Origin: CAVVAE01 sp963746185
GTDB lineage: Bacteria > Actinomycetota > Actinomycetes > Propionibacteriales > Nocardioidaceae
Assembly (NCBI GenBank): GCA_963746185.1
Contig: CAVVAE010000001.1
Coordinates: 248,001 to 312,000 of the forward strand
Direction of reading: 5' to 3'
Length of the DNA stretch: 64,000 bases
Each line of letters begins with the position of its first letter. The stretch's first letter is position 1. Positions 35,296 to 44,591 of this stretch are shown in pieces. A model generated the notes under the pieces. The model was not told the DNA's origin. It saw nothing but the letters and a program-made list of their open reading frames with translations, and made no database searches. The translations under genes were made by a program, and so were the position numbers.

Positions 35296-38019
35296 GTGGC
35301 CGCGACTGACTCGACCTCCACTGCCAATCCGACCGAAGCGTCCGCCGGCAAACGCCCGGTGCTGCTGCTCCTCGACGGGCATTCTCTCGCCTATCGAGCG
35401 TTTTTTGCGCTCCCCGTGGAGAACTTCTCGACGACGACCGGGCAACCCACCAACGCCGTCTACGGCTTCACCTCGATGCTCATCAACGTGCTCCGCGACG
35501 AGGCCCCGAGTCACCTCGGCGTCGCGTTCGACGTGTCGCGAAAGACGTTCAGGTCAGAGGAGTACGCCGAGTACAAAGCCAACCGCTCCAAAAGCCCCGA
35601 CGAATTCAAGGGTCAGGTGTCCCTCGTCCAGGAGGTACTCACGGCCCTACGCGTGACCGCGATCGAGAAGGACGGGTTCGAGGCCGACGACGTCATCGCC
35701 ACGCTCTCCACCCAGGCCGAAGCGGCCGGCTTCGACGTGCTGATCTGCAGCGGTGACCGCGACACCTTCCAGCTCGTCTCCGATCACGTGACCGTCCTCT
35801 ACCCGCGCAAGGGTGTCTCTGACCTCGCGCGGATGACGCCGACGGCTGTGTTCGACAAGTACGGCGTCCAACCGCACAAGTACCCCGACCTGGCAGCGAT
35901 GGTCGGCGAGACGAGCGACAACCTGCCCGGGGTCCCGGGGGTAGGCCCCAAGACGGCCGCCAAGTGGATCACCCAGTTCGGCTCTCTCGACGAGATCATC
36001 GCCCGCGTCGACGAGATCACCGGGAAGGCCGGGGAGGCGCTGCGTGAACATCTGGCCGGAGTCATCCGCAACCGGCGCATCAACGAGCTCATCCGTGACC
36101 TCGACCTTCCGGTCGGCCCGACAGATCTTGAGCAAAAGGCCTGGGACCGAGACGAGGTGCACAAGATCTTCGACGGTCTGGAGTTCCGGGTGCTTCGAGA
36201 CCGGCTCTTCGAGACGCTGTCCGCTGACGAGCCGCCGGTCGAGCCTGGTGTCGCCGTCGAGGGCGAACGCCTTGGCGCCGGCGCGGTCGCCGGATGGCTA
36301 GGCGAGCACGCTGAGGGCGACGCTCCGACAGGTGTCTTCGTGCAAGGTCAGTGGCAGGCCGGCACCGGCCAGGTCAACGCCGTGGCGCTGGCCGAGTCGG
36401 GCGGCACCGCCGCCTGGATCGACGCGACTGAGATCGGCCCTGACGACGAGGCTGCGCTCGCGGATTGGCTGGCCGACCCCAAACGAGGCAAGGCCCTGCA
36501 CGATGCAAAGGGACCGATGCTGGCCCTGGCGGCTCGGGGATGGCCGCTGGGCGGGTTGGCCGCTGACACCGCCCTGTCGGCGTACCTCTCGCATCCTGAC
36601 CAGCGTTCCTACGACCTCGCCGACCTGACCCTGCGCTACCTCCATCGTGAGCTCAAGGGGGGAGAGGTCTCGACCGACCAGCTGTCATTCGACCTCGATG
36701 GCGACTCGGCGGAGTCCCAGGAGTCGATGGAGAACGCCAACGCCGTGGTTGACCTGGCGGCGGCTCTCCAGACCGAGCTCGAGACTCGTGGCGGATCCCG
36801 GCTTCTTGCCGAGGTGGAGCTTCCTCTAGTCGAGGTACTAGCTCGGATGGAGCAGGTCGGGATTGGTGTCGACGTCGACCACCTCACCTCGCTCGAGGCG
36901 CAGTTCGCCGGCCGGGTCAAGCAAGCCGCTGATGACGCGTATGAGGTGATCGGCAAGCAGATCAACCTCGGCTCGCCGAAGCAGCTGCAAGTGGTCTTGT
37001 TCGACGAGCTCGGCATGCCCAAGACCAAGCGCACCAAGACCGGCTACACCACTGACGCTGAGGCGTTGCAGAACCTGTTTGAGAAGACCGAGCATCCGTT
37101 CCTGCAGCACCTGCTGATTCACCGCGACGTGACGCGGCTGCGGCAGACCGTCGAAGGGTTGCTCAAGACCGTCGCGGACGACGGCCGGATCCACACCACG
37201 TTCAACCAGATGATCGCTGCGACCGGCAGGCTCTCCTCAACCGAACCCAACCTTCAGAACATCCCGATCCGCACTGAGGAGGGGCGTCGCATCCGCGAGG
37301 CGTTCATCGTCGGAGACGGCTTTGAGTCGCTGCTCACCGCCGACTACAGCCAGATCGAGATGCGCATCATGGCGCACGTCTCCGACGACGCCGCCTTGAT
37401 CGAGGCGTTCCACTCGGGCGAGGACTTCCACTCCGTCACGGCGTCGCGCGTCTTCGAGGTCAAGGCCGACGAAATCACCGTCGCGCAGCGCTCGCGCATC
37501 AAGGCGATGAACTACGGCTTGGCCTATGGCCTGTCGTCGTACGGCCTGAGCCAGCAGCTGAAGATCGAGACCAGCGAGGCTCGCACCCTGATGGACGAGT
37601 ACTTCGAACGGTTCGGCGGCGTGCGTGACTACCTTCATGGCGTCGTCGAGGAGGCCCGCCGCACCGGGTTCACCGAGACCCTGTTCGGCCGACGCCGCTA
37701 CCTGCCCGACCTCACGAGCGACAACCGCCAGCGACGCGAGATGGCCGAGCGGATGGCGCTCAACGCGCCGATCCAGGGGTCGGCCGCCGACATCATCAAG
37801 GTTGCGATGCTCAAGGTCGACGCGGCGCTCGCCGCCGAGGGCCTGCAGTCACGTGCGCTCCTGCAAGTGCACGACGAGCTCGTCTTCGAGGTAGCCCCCG
37901 GAGAGCTCGAGGTGCTCGAGCAGCTCGTCCGACGCGAGATGGCCGCTGCCGCGCAGCTCGCGGTGCCGCTGGAGGTCTCAGTCGGGGTGGGTCGCACCTG
38001 GCATGAGGCTGGTCACTAG
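35296..38019 (+). CDS. polA: DNA polymerase I
   Basis: The 907-residue protein has an N-terminal 5' nuclease domain (LLLDGHSLAYRAFFALP, FEADDVIATLSTQAEAAGFD, GVPGVGPKTAAKW). A degenerate 3'-5' exonuclease-like domain (residues ~330-470) lacks a clear Asp/Glu metal site. The polymerase domain has motif A LTADYSQIEMRI (~680), motif B RSRIKAMNYGLAYG (~733) and motif C QVHDELVFEV (~858). It fills gaps in repair and Okazaki fragments. GTG 35296 has a -10 hexamer six bases upstream. Its 3' end overlaps the convergent flippase gene by 42 bases. Confidence 0.97.
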   Translation: MAATDSTSTANPTEASAGKRPVLLLLDGHSLAYRAFFALPVENFSTTTGQPTNAVYGFTSMLINVLRDEAPSHLGVAFDVSRKTFRSEEYAEYKANRSKSPDEFKGQVSLVQEVLTALRVTAIEKDGFEADDVIATLSTQAEAAGFDVLICSGDRDTFQLVSDHVTVLYPRKGVSDLARMTPTAVFDKYGVQPHKYPDLAAMVGETSDNLPGVPGVGPKTAAKWITQFGSLDEIIARVDEITGKAGEALREHLAGVIRNRRINELIRDLDLPVGPTDLEQKAWDRDEVHKIFDGLEFRVLRDRLFETLSADEPPVEPGVAVEGERLGAGAVAGWLGEHAEGDAPTGVFVQGQWQAGTGQVNAVALAESGGTAAWIDATEIGPDDEAALADWLADPKRGKALHDAKGPMLALAARGWPLGGLAADTALSAYLSHPDQRSYDLADLTLRYLHRELKGGEVSTDQLSFDLDGDSAESQESMENANAVVDLAAALQTELETRGGSRLLAEVELPLVEVLARMEQVGIGVDVDHLTSLEAQFAGRVKQAADDAYEVIGKQINLGSPKQLQVVLFDELGMPKTKRTKTGYTTDAEALQNLFEKTEHPFLQHLLIHRDVTRLRQTVEGLLKTVADDGRIHTTFNQMIAATGRLSSTEPNLQNIPIRTEEGRRIREAFIVGDGFESLLTADYSQIEMRIMAHVSDDAALIEAFHSGEDFHSVTASRVFEVKADEITVAQRSRIKAMNYGLAYGLSSYGLSQQLKIETSEARTLMDEYFERFGGVRDYLHGVVEEARRTGFTETLFGRRRYLPDLTSDNRQRREMAERMALNAPIQGSAADIIKVAMLKVDAALAAEGLQSRALLQVHDELVFEVAPGELEVLEQLVRREMAAAAQLAVPLEVSVGVGRTWHEAGH

Positions 38020-39186
38020 CCCCACGCCGAACGCGACCACCGTCACGAGGATGACGAGGCTGGACACCGAGTCCAAGACGGGTACGGCGATCACGGTGAC
38101 CAGCGCGGCACCGAGCCACAGCACGACGCTGGCATGCGCCTGGCCGGCGATCGTGTCATACACCAGGATCTGCAACGCGGCGAACATCGTGCCCTCCAAC
38201 GCGAACAGCCAAGCCACGTCGGCCAGGTCGGTGTAGTCGCTACCACCGGCGAATGTCACCGCGAGATCCGGAAGCATCCAGGCGGCCAGCACGGCCACCA
38301 GTCCGATCCCGAGCGTTGTCAGCATGGGCCTGAGCCACGGCCGCCCAGCGCGGTCGGCCGCCATCGAGGGGAACGCGACGACGAGGGCGAACGTCGAAAG
38401 GAAGAGGCAGGTTTTCGCCACCACAGCGCCCGCAGCGTATATGCCGGCGTCGTGGTCGTCGAACAGGTACACAGCGAGGAGCACGTCGAGGTTGATGAAC
38501 ACGTACAGCGCGAGCAGCGTGTGCCCGTTGCGCCACAGCTCGCGGAGCAGCGGCTCGTGGTCGCTCTCGACGTGGGTGGGCAGTCTCACGTAGAACGCAC
38601 CGAGGAGCGGTGGCGCCAGGCTGCCCAAAGTGATGCCGATCATCGCTGATCGCACAGAGGTGTCCACCAGCAGCGCCGCGGTGCCTCCGACGAGACGGCC
38701 CGCGCCCATGGAGAGGTAGATCATGGCGAGGGCGGACCACTGGCGCTGGCCTTGAGTGATCCCGGCGTAGGCCCCCATCAGGGTGAGGGGAACGCTCGAC
38801 ACGCTCACCAGTGCGGCTGTGACGAGGTCGTCGAGGTGCAAGACCTGGTTGATGACCGGCGTCAGCGCGAGCAGGAGGAGCCCGACCGCCGCCGACAGCT
38901 TCCAGGAGCTCACGAAGACGTCCCGGGTGACGCTGGGCTGATGGCTGGCGTCGGAGGTGGCGAGCCGGCGGGCCGCGGTCGCCTGCAGAGCGAGGGAGGG
39001 GACGCCGGTAACGATCAGGATGCCCATCAGTGCGCTGAACGCACCGAAGTCGCGAGGCCCGAGGAGATGGGCAGCCAGCAGCGTGAACGCGTAGGTGAGG
39101 ACGTTCATCGCCATCATCCCGGCGGCGATGATGCCGGTGGCCCGGGCGTGGTCGTCGTACGTCGCCGGCGCCGCCACGGAGTCCAT
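37978..39186 (-). CDS. Polysaccharide flippase-like (Wzx/MATE-type) membrane protein
   Basis: The 402-residue protein has about 12 predicted helices. It has the MOP-superfamily N-terminal pattern IIAAGMMAMNVLTYAFTLLA and LLGPRDFGAFSALMGILIV, then YAGITQGQRQWSALAMIY. Such proteins flip lipid-linked sugars or related lipids across the membrane; the cargo cannot be told and no sugar genes are nearby. Its last 14 codons overlap the polA 3' end on the opposite strand. Annotation as a flippase rests on topology and the GPRDFG-type motif. Confidence 0.83.
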   Translation of the reverse strand: MDSVAAPATYDDHARATGIIAAGMMAMNVLTYAFTLLAAHLLGPRDFGAFSALMGILIVTGVPSLALQATAARRLATSDASHQPSVTRDVFVSSWKLSAAVGLLLLALTPVINQVLHLDDLVTAALVSVSSVPLTLMGAYAGITQGQRQWSALAMIYLSMGAGRLVGGTAALLVDTSVRSAMIGITLGSLAPPLLGAFYVRLPTHVESDHEPLLRELWRNGHTLLALYVFINLDVLLAVYLFDDHDAGIYAAGAVVAKTCLFLSTFALVVAFPSMAADRAGRPWLRPMLTTLGIGLVAVLAAWMLPDLAVTFAGGSDYTDLADVAWLFALEGTMFAALQILVYDTIAGQAHASVVLWLGAALVTVIAVPVLDSVSSLVILVTVVAFGVGLVTSLMPGATHPD

Positions 39187-39385
39187 AGGTGACTAGTGTG
39201 CCCGCCCTGGCGGCTCGCGGACGGTGGGCGCGCGCTGTCGGCAGGGGTCAGTCGCCGCGCTTGCGGCCAGCACCGGTCGCTCCTCTACTCCCAAGTAACT
39301 TCTGTCACATCAGGTGGGCGGCCCATGACAATGCGTCACGGGCCGTGACACACTTCGGCCCGAGGGAGCGGCGGGACACGCAGAA

Positions 39386-40003
39386 ATGTCGTGGACGGAC
39401 CATGGCCTGTCCGCCGAACGCACCATGTTGAGAACACTGCTTGCCGGTGCCATCTTGGCGATCTTCGGAGCGCTGACGATCGCATTCGGAGATCTGCTCG
39501 GCCTCGATCTGGACCACGTCGCACTCTTGGGCGTTGCGCTCGGGGCAGTGCTGGGGCTGGTGCCGGACAAGACGTCGCTCATGCGCGTGCCGGGATTCTT
39601 GGCGGGGATGGTGATCGCCTGGGCGGTCTTCGGTCTGCGGGCTTCTACCTTGCCCGACACATCCTCAGGTCGCGCCGTGGCCACTTTTATTGCCATCGTC
39701 TTGTGCGTTGGGGTCACAGTGGTGTCGATGCGTCGCATCCCGTTGTGGTCGACGCTGCTCGGTGCCGCTGCCGTCGTTGGCGCGTACGAGTCGACGTACA
39801 CCAATGCGCCGTCGCAGTTCATGCACGAGTCGGGTACGGCGTTCACGACCGTGCTCCTCGCCGCCGCGATGGGCTTTCTCGCAACGGCGATCCTAGGCCC
39901 GGAGATCGAACGCGATCGCGACGGTGACCAGGTCGCCCACGAAGTAAACGCATCCAGCGACGACCGGTCTGGTCTTGTCCGTTCCGAGGAGCCCGTCAAG
40001 TGA
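39386..40003 (+). CDS. Hypothetical membrane protein, first gene of the LxxG-protein operon
   Basis: The 205-residue protein has about five or six hydrophobic helices (TLLAGAILAIFGALTIAF, VALLGVALGAVLGLV, GFLAGMVIAWAVFGL, VATFIAIVLCVGVTVVS, FTTVLLAAAMGFLATAI) and a charged C-terminal tail. No known family is recognised. The start is uncertain: ATG 39386 or ATG 39425, the latter beginning MLRTLLAGA directly before helix 1. Its stop overlaps the start of the large LxxG-repeat protein, so the two are translationally coupled. The 199-base gap before it, shared with the divergent flippase, shows no other gene. Confidence 0.75.
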   Translation: MSWTDHGLSAERTMLRTLLAGAILAIFGALTIAFGDLLGLDLDHVALLGVALGAVLGLVPDKTSLMRVPGFLAGMVIAWAVFGLRASTLPDTSSGRAVATFIAIVLCVGVTVVSMRRIPLWSTLLGAAAVVGAYESTYTNAPSQFMHESGTAFTTVLLAAAMGFLATAILGPEIERDRDGDQVAHEVNASSDDRSGLVRSEEPVK

Positions 40004-42741
40004 AGGTCCTGCACACGAACTTTGGTCGCGCCGTCGTCGGCGTGAGCGCCCTGTCATGGCTCCTGATGACTCCCGTGGCCATGGGCGCCGCCGCCCACGA
40101 CGAAAGCGGTGACGTCGACGTCACGAATACCGAAACTATTCAGATCTACACCGACGCCAGTGGCAAGGTCGACACCAAGCGCATCTATGAACAACTCGTC
40201 CTCACGGGCAACGGTGACGTCGACCTCGAGAACCCGGTGTCGACCGACGGTCTGCGCAACCTCGACGGCTTCTCCGGCGTTGACGTCGAGGACGGCTCGC
40301 AGTTGATCTCTACGAGCGTCGATGGTCAGAAGCGGATGCGCACGGTCAGTGACTTCAACGGCACCATTCCGCTCGACGTGTCCGTCACTTACCTCCTCGA
40401 CGGCGAGGAGATCCAGCCGGACGATCTCGTGGGCGAGAGTGGCGACCTCGAGGTCAAGTACCACGTCGAGAATGTCACCGGCCAGATGCAAGAGGTCGAG
40501 GTCGACGACGGGATGGGCGGCACGGTCACCCGAGACATCGAGGTCGTGTTGCCGATGGTTGGCTCGTTGAGCACCCTCCTGCCCTCGAATTTCACCGACG
40601 TGCAGTCGGATCAAGCAAACATCGCCGGCGACGGTCGCGGCGCCACCAAGATGTCGTTCACGATGACGCTGTTCCCGCCGATCGGCGCTCCCACGGCTGA
40701 CTTCGGCTACACGGCGAAGATCACCGATGGCCTCATCCCGCGGGCCACGATCTCGGCCCTTCCCGTGAACCCGCTCGAGAGCCCGTCATTCAAGGGCGGC
40801 GCCGAGAGCTACCAGGGCGGATCAGAAACGGGTGCTGACCTCACGGCCGGCGCCACCGAGATCGACGCCAACCTGCTGAAGCTTCGTGATGGTGCGGCTG
40901 ACCTCTCGCTGGGCTTGATGAAGCTGTACGACGGCGCTGGTCGGCTGAGCGCCGGCCTCAACGACGAGGCGGTCCCGGGAACAGAGAAACTGGCCGACGG
41001 CTCGAGCCAGCTCTCCGACGGCGCCGACCGGCTGTTCATGGGCTCCGGCGATCTCGTCGAAGGCATGGTCAAGCTCGAGGACGGGACCGTTCAGCTGTCC
41101 GACGGTGCAGATCGCGTGAACGACGGTGCTGGCGACGTTGCCGACGGGGCCAGCAGGCTCCATGACGGTGTGCGGACCGCACGTAACGGCGCGAGCGATC
41201 TCCACGACGGCGCACGCAAGCTCGAGAACGGTGCAGTCCGACTTGCCGCGGGGCAGTCCTCTTTGTCCGCTGGGCTGAAGCAGCTCTACGACGGTGTCGA
41301 CCAACTGCCGGCGTCTGTCAGGCAGCAGCTCAAGAACAATCCGGACTACGTCCGGCTCCTCGGCACGCTTGACACGATTGTGACCGGCGTCGGTGAAATC
41401 GGCGATGCCCCGACCAAGGAAACGTTGCTCGGGGCGGTCAACGCCATCGAGTACGGGATGCGCTACCCGGTCCCGCCGGCCAACCTCGACTGCAACGTGG
41501 CGTTGTCGGGACAGGTGCCCGTGCGCTGCGGGGCTCTTGATGGTGTCGACTTCATTGCGTCCCAGTTGACGCAGGGAGCCACCGATCTCAACCAGCTCAA
41601 GAGCGCCATCGCTCCTCTTCTGGCCGCCAACAGCTGCGCGATGCTCGACCCCAACACGCCCGCACCTCCTGCCAACCAGACTGGCTTGTGCGTCGCCGTG
41701 ACCAACATCTGGTACGGGCTCTACAGCCCCTCACCGACAGCACCGGGCGCTCAGGCAAAGGTGGGGCTGGCCGCGAACAACCTGCGCGGAATCACCAGCA
41801 AGGTCGACGGGCAACTCCTCGACAACGACGGTGATCCGGCTCTCGAAGGTCTCCCCAAGCTGCGTCGGGTGCTGTCCAACGGCAATGCTCAGACGTGCAA
41901 CCGGACCGATCCGTCAGCACCGAATGCCTGTGGGATCAAGGAAGCACTCACCATCATCAGGGCCGGTGTGCCGCTTCTCGTTGACACCCTGACGACACAG
42001 ATCTCGACGGAGCTGAACGCCAAGATCGGAGTCCCGACGGCAGGCTGCAATCCCAAGAAGACGTTGCGATGCGCAGCGGCAGCATTGGCCGACGGCGGAG
42101 CCGATCTCGCGGATGGAACCGTCAAACTGGCGGATGGGACGAAGCGACTGGCCGACGGCACGATCGTCTTGGCGGATGGCACGAAGCGACTTGCCGACGG
42201 CACGATCAAGCTGAGCGACGGCGCCCAGAAGCTGGCAGCGGGGGCGGGAGATCTGAAGGACGGAGCCGGCCAGCTCGAGGATGGCGGCGTTCGCCTTCAC
42301 GACGGGGCCAGCCAGCTCGCGGACGGGTCAACTCAGATCGAAGGCGGGCTCACCACCCTGCTCGATGGTCTCGTTGACGCGGCCGCCGGGTCTGGCCAGC
42401 TGCGCTCCGGCCTGCACAAGGCGGCAGACGGTGCCCCTCAGATCGAGGAAGGTGCGAGCAAACTGTCCAAGAAGGGCACGCAGAAGCTGATCGACGCGGG
42501 CTCCGACACCACGGTGACATTCGGGGTGAAGTACGCGCAGATCAAGGCTGGCGCCGATCGCGCCCAGACGGAGTCGATGGCGTACGGCGCTCCCGCTGGT
42601 GCTCATGGCCAGACGGCGTACACCTATGAGATCCGTGGTGAAGACGGCGAGGGTGGCCGCAACTGGACCCGGGGAATTGCTGCGCTCGCCCTCTTCGGGC
42701 TTGGTGCGGGAGCGGTCCTGCTCCGCCGCCGGCTGCTCTGA
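40000..42741 (+). CDS. Large surface protein with X-X-X-L-X-X-G heptad repeats
   Basis: The 913-residue protein begins with a signal peptide (to about residue 32). A beta-rich N-terminal domain (residues ~40-270) follows. Two blocks of LxxG heptads of the TIGR03057 type, such as LADGTKRLADGTIKL and LHDGASQLADGSTQI, lie at residues ~286-437 and ~696-830. Between them is a Cys-containing insert (~440-690). A C-terminal membrane helix (GIAALALFGLGAGAVLL) ends in basic RRRLL. It is probably an extracellular, membrane-anchored elongated protein. Similar heptads occur in YhgE/Pip-type and other export-related membrane proteins. GTG 40000 overlaps the upstream stop. Function is unknown. Confidence 0.85.
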   Translation: MKVLHTNFGRAVVGVSALSWLLMTPVAMGAAAHDESGDVDVTNTETIQIYTDASGKVDTKRIYEQLVLTGNGDVDLENPVSTDGLRNLDGFSGVDVEDGSQLISTSVDGQKRMRTVSDFNGTIPLDVSVTYLLDGEEIQPDDLVGESGDLEVKYHVENVTGQMQEVEVDDGMGGTVTRDIEVVLPMVGSLSTLLPSNFTDVQSDQANIAGDGRGATKMSFTMTLFPPIGAPTADFGYTAKITDGLIPRATISALPVNPLESPSFKGGAESYQGGSETGADLTAGATEIDANLLKLRDGAADLSLGLMKLYDGAGRLSAGLNDEAVPGTEKLADGSSQLSDGADRLFMGSGDLVEGMVKLEDGTVQLSDGADRVNDGAGDVADGASRLHDGVRTARNGASDLHDGARKLENGAVRLAAGQSSLSAGLKQLYDGVDQLPASVRQQLKNNPDYVRLLGTLDTIVTGVGEIGDAPTKETLLGAVNAIEYGMRYPVPPANLDCNVALSGQVPVRCGALDGVDFIASQLTQGATDLNQLKSAIAPLLAANSCAMLDPNTPAPPANQTGLCVAVTNIWYGLYSPSPTAPGAQAKVGLAANNLRGITSKVDGQLLDNDGDPALEGLPKLRRVLSNGNAQTCNRTDPSAPNACGIKEALTIIRAGVPLLVDTLTTQISTELNAKIGVPTAGCNPKKTLRCAAAALADGGADLADGTVKLADGTKRLADGTIVLADGTKRLADGTIKLSDGAQKLAAGAGDLKDGAGQLEDGGVRLHDGASQLADGSTQIEGGLTTLLDGLVDAAAGSGQLRSGLHKAADGAPQIEEGASKLSKKGTQKLIDAGSDTTVTFGVKYAQIKAGADRAQTESMAYGAPAGAHGQTAYTYEIRGEDGEGGRNWTRGIAALALFGLGAGAVLLRRRLL
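42127..42210 (+). repeat. Two tandem 42-base units coding LxxG heptads
   Basis: Units 42127-42168 and 42169-42210 are nearly identical and encode LADGTKRLADGTI twice. High nucleotide identity inside a diverged heptad array suggests a recent duplication or slippage in this coding region. Confidence 0.8.
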
Positions 42742-42765
42742 TCCGACCGGGTGACCTGGGCAGAG

Positions 42766-43554
42766 TCAGGCCGCCCGGGTCACAAAGATCGCCGTGCCAG
42801 GCAGCATGGCGCCACGGACAGGTCCCCAACCACCCCAGACGCGCGTGTTGTCTGACGGCCAGCTCGGCTCGACCAGCCGTTCCAGGACGAGCCCGGAGGC
42901 ATGGATGCCGCTGATCCAGTCACCCAAGGTGTGGTGCGGTTCGACGTAGGTCGGTTGGCCCTCCTCGTCGACTTCGACGTACGGGGTGCGGTCGAAGTAA
43001 GACCGGATAATCGTCATCCCCTCGGACGTGGGGTCGTCGGGAAACATCCGCCGCACCGGGTGCACCACCGAGAACACGAACCGTCCGCCAGGGCGCAGCA
43101 CGCGCGCGACCTCGGAGAGGGCGGCCGCGATGTCGATGACAAACGGGAGCGCTCCGAACGCCGAGCACGCGATGTCGAAGGACTCGTCGGCAAGGGGAAG
43201 GGCCGTCACGGTGCCGCACACCGTGGGTACGACGATGGACGTCTCGGCGTCGATCCGCCGCGCATGCTGGAGCTGACGGAGGGACAGGTCGAGGCCCACC
43301 ACGTCGGCACCTTCGGCAACCAGCCACCTGCCGCATTGGGCGGCACCAGAGCCAACCTCGAGGACTCGTGCTCCCTGCACATCGCCGAGCAGTCGCGCAT
43401 CCTTCTCGTCGAGCCCCTCAGGTGACCAGATGAAGCCGACGTCACGCAGGAAGTCGCCGTGTTCGTGCTGGTACTCGTCGGCCGCGGCGTCCCAGTCGGA
43501 CTGATTGGCTCGCCGCGTCTCAGCGTCGCTGACCGGGCGGAACTCGCTGCGCAC
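42766..43554 (-). CDS. Class I SAM-dependent methyltransferase
   Basis: The 262-residue protein has the Rossmann-type motif I VLEVGSGAAQCGRWL, motif II GLDLSLRQLQHAR, LPLADESFDIACSAFGALPF, and EVARVLRPGGRFVFSVVHPV. It is a methyltransferase of unknown substrate. GTG 43554 is chosen: a TACAGT hexamer lies six bases upstream, giving a leaderless mRNA, and the protein then starts VRSEFRPVSDAETRRAN. ATG 43587 is possible but would place the start upstream of that promoter. It converges on the LxxG-protein gene. Confidence 0.88.
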   Translation of the reverse strand: MRSEFRPVSDAETRRANQSDWDAAADEYQHEHGDFLRDVGFIWSPEGLDEKDARLLGDVQGARVLEVGSGAAQCGRWLVAEGADVVGLDLSLRQLQHARRIDAETSIVVPTVCGTVTALPLADESFDIACSAFGALPFVIDIAAALSEVARVLRPGGRFVFSVVHPVRRMFPDDPTSEGMTIIRSYFDRTPYVEVDEEGQPTYVEPHHTLGDWISGIHASGLVLERLVEPSWPSDNTRVWGGWGPVRGAMLPGTAIFVTRAA

Positions 43555-43560
43555 AGATCC

Positions 43561-43566
43561 ACTGTA
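43561..43566 (-). promoter_or_regulatory. -10 hexamer of the methyltransferase gene (leaderless)
   Basis: TACAGT on the minus strand is followed by six bases and GTG 43554. It decides the start codon in favour of GTG over the upstream ATG. Confidence 0.55.
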
Positions 43567-43646
43567 GGAGGGACTGACATTCGTCATGGATAGATCGTGA
43601 TGGTTGGCCCAGGGGTTCATCGCACGCGGCCAGCACGATGGGGGAC

Positions 43647-44591
43647 ATGACATCAACGCATGCTGTCCCAGCGGTCGCCATCGCCGGACTCACCAAGAGG
43701 TTCGGCACCGTCACCGCAGTCGACCACCTCAACCTGCTGATCGAGCCCGGCGAGATCGTTGCCCTGCTCGGCCCCAACGGCGCGGGCAAGACAAGCACCA
43801 TCGACGTCCTGCTCGGGTTGTCGAGCCCGACCCAGGGAGACGTGCAGGTCTACGGTTTGACACCTCAGCAGGCGATGTCGAGAGGCCTCGTCTCGGCCGT
43901 CATGCAAACGGGTGGCCTGCTCAAGGACTACACAGTTGAGGAGACCGTCCGGCTCACCGCATCACTCTTCTCGACGAGCCGCCCCGTCCGCGAAGTCATC
44001 GCTCGGGCGGGGCTCGAACACGTTGCCGACCGGCGCGTCGGCAAGTGTTCCGGGGGAGAGCAGCAGCGCCTGCGTTTCGCGCTGGCGCTGCTGCCCAACC
44101 CGCAGTTGCTCATCCTCGACGAACCGACGACCGGGATGGATGTGCAAGGGAGACGAGACTTCTGGTCTGCGATTCGCCACGACGCACAGCAGGGCCGCAC
44201 CGTCATCTTCGCGACCCACTACCTCGAGGAAGCTGACTCCTACGCCGACCGGATCGTGCTGATCCGAAGCGGCTCCGTCGTGGCAGACGGCACAGCCACT
44301 CAGATCAAGGGCCTGGCAGCGGGACGCACCGTTCGGGCCACCCTGCCGGAGATGCAGCAGCTCGACCTGCGCGACCTGCCGGGAGTCGAGTCAGTCGAAC
44401 GACGTGGAGACATGGTTCTCGTGCACGGCACCAACAGTGACGCGGTCGCACGGCGGCTGCTCACCACGACCGGCGCCCACGACCTCGAGATCACCTCCAG
44501 CAACCTCGAAGACGCCTTCGTCGCTTTGACGAGCGACGGCGAGTCAGCCGATGACCAGACTCGCGAAGACCTGCAAGGAGCACACGCATGA
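43647..44591 (+). CDS. ABC transporter ATPase (DrrA-type exporter)
   Basis: The 314-residue ATPase has Walker A LLGPNGAGKTSTIDVLLG, Q-loop VSAVMQTGGLLKDYTV, signature KCSGGEQQRLRFALAL, Walker B LLILDEPTTGMD and switch His in VIFATHYLEEADSYADR. A C-terminal domain of the type seen in drug/lipid exporters follows. The signature Cys replaces the usual Leu/Val before SGG. ATG 43647, after GGGGGAC, is preferred to ATG 43638. It overlaps the permease gene (ATGA) and lies upstream of a two-component system, suggesting a stress- or antibiotic-responsive exporter. Confidence 0.92.
   Translation: MTSTHAVPAVAIAGLTKRFGTVTAVDHLNLLIEPGEIVALLGPNGAGKTSTIDVLLGLSSPTQGDVQVYGLTPQQAMSRGLVSAVMQTGGLLKDYTVEETVRLTASLFSTSRPVREVIARAGLEHVADRRVGKCSGGEQQRLRFALALLPNPQLLILDEPTTGMDVQGRRDFWSAIRHDAQQGRTVIFATHYLEEADSYADRIVLIRSGSVVADGTATQIKGLAAGRTVRATLPEMQQLDLRDLPGVESVERRGDMVLVHGTNSDAVARRLLTTTGAHDLEITSSNLEDAFVALTSDGESADDQTREDLQGAHA

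Noticed and set aside
42085..42490. Tandem repeat block considered as a non-coding satellite
   Set aside because: The units keep the reading frame and encode regular LxxG heptads of the surface protein.
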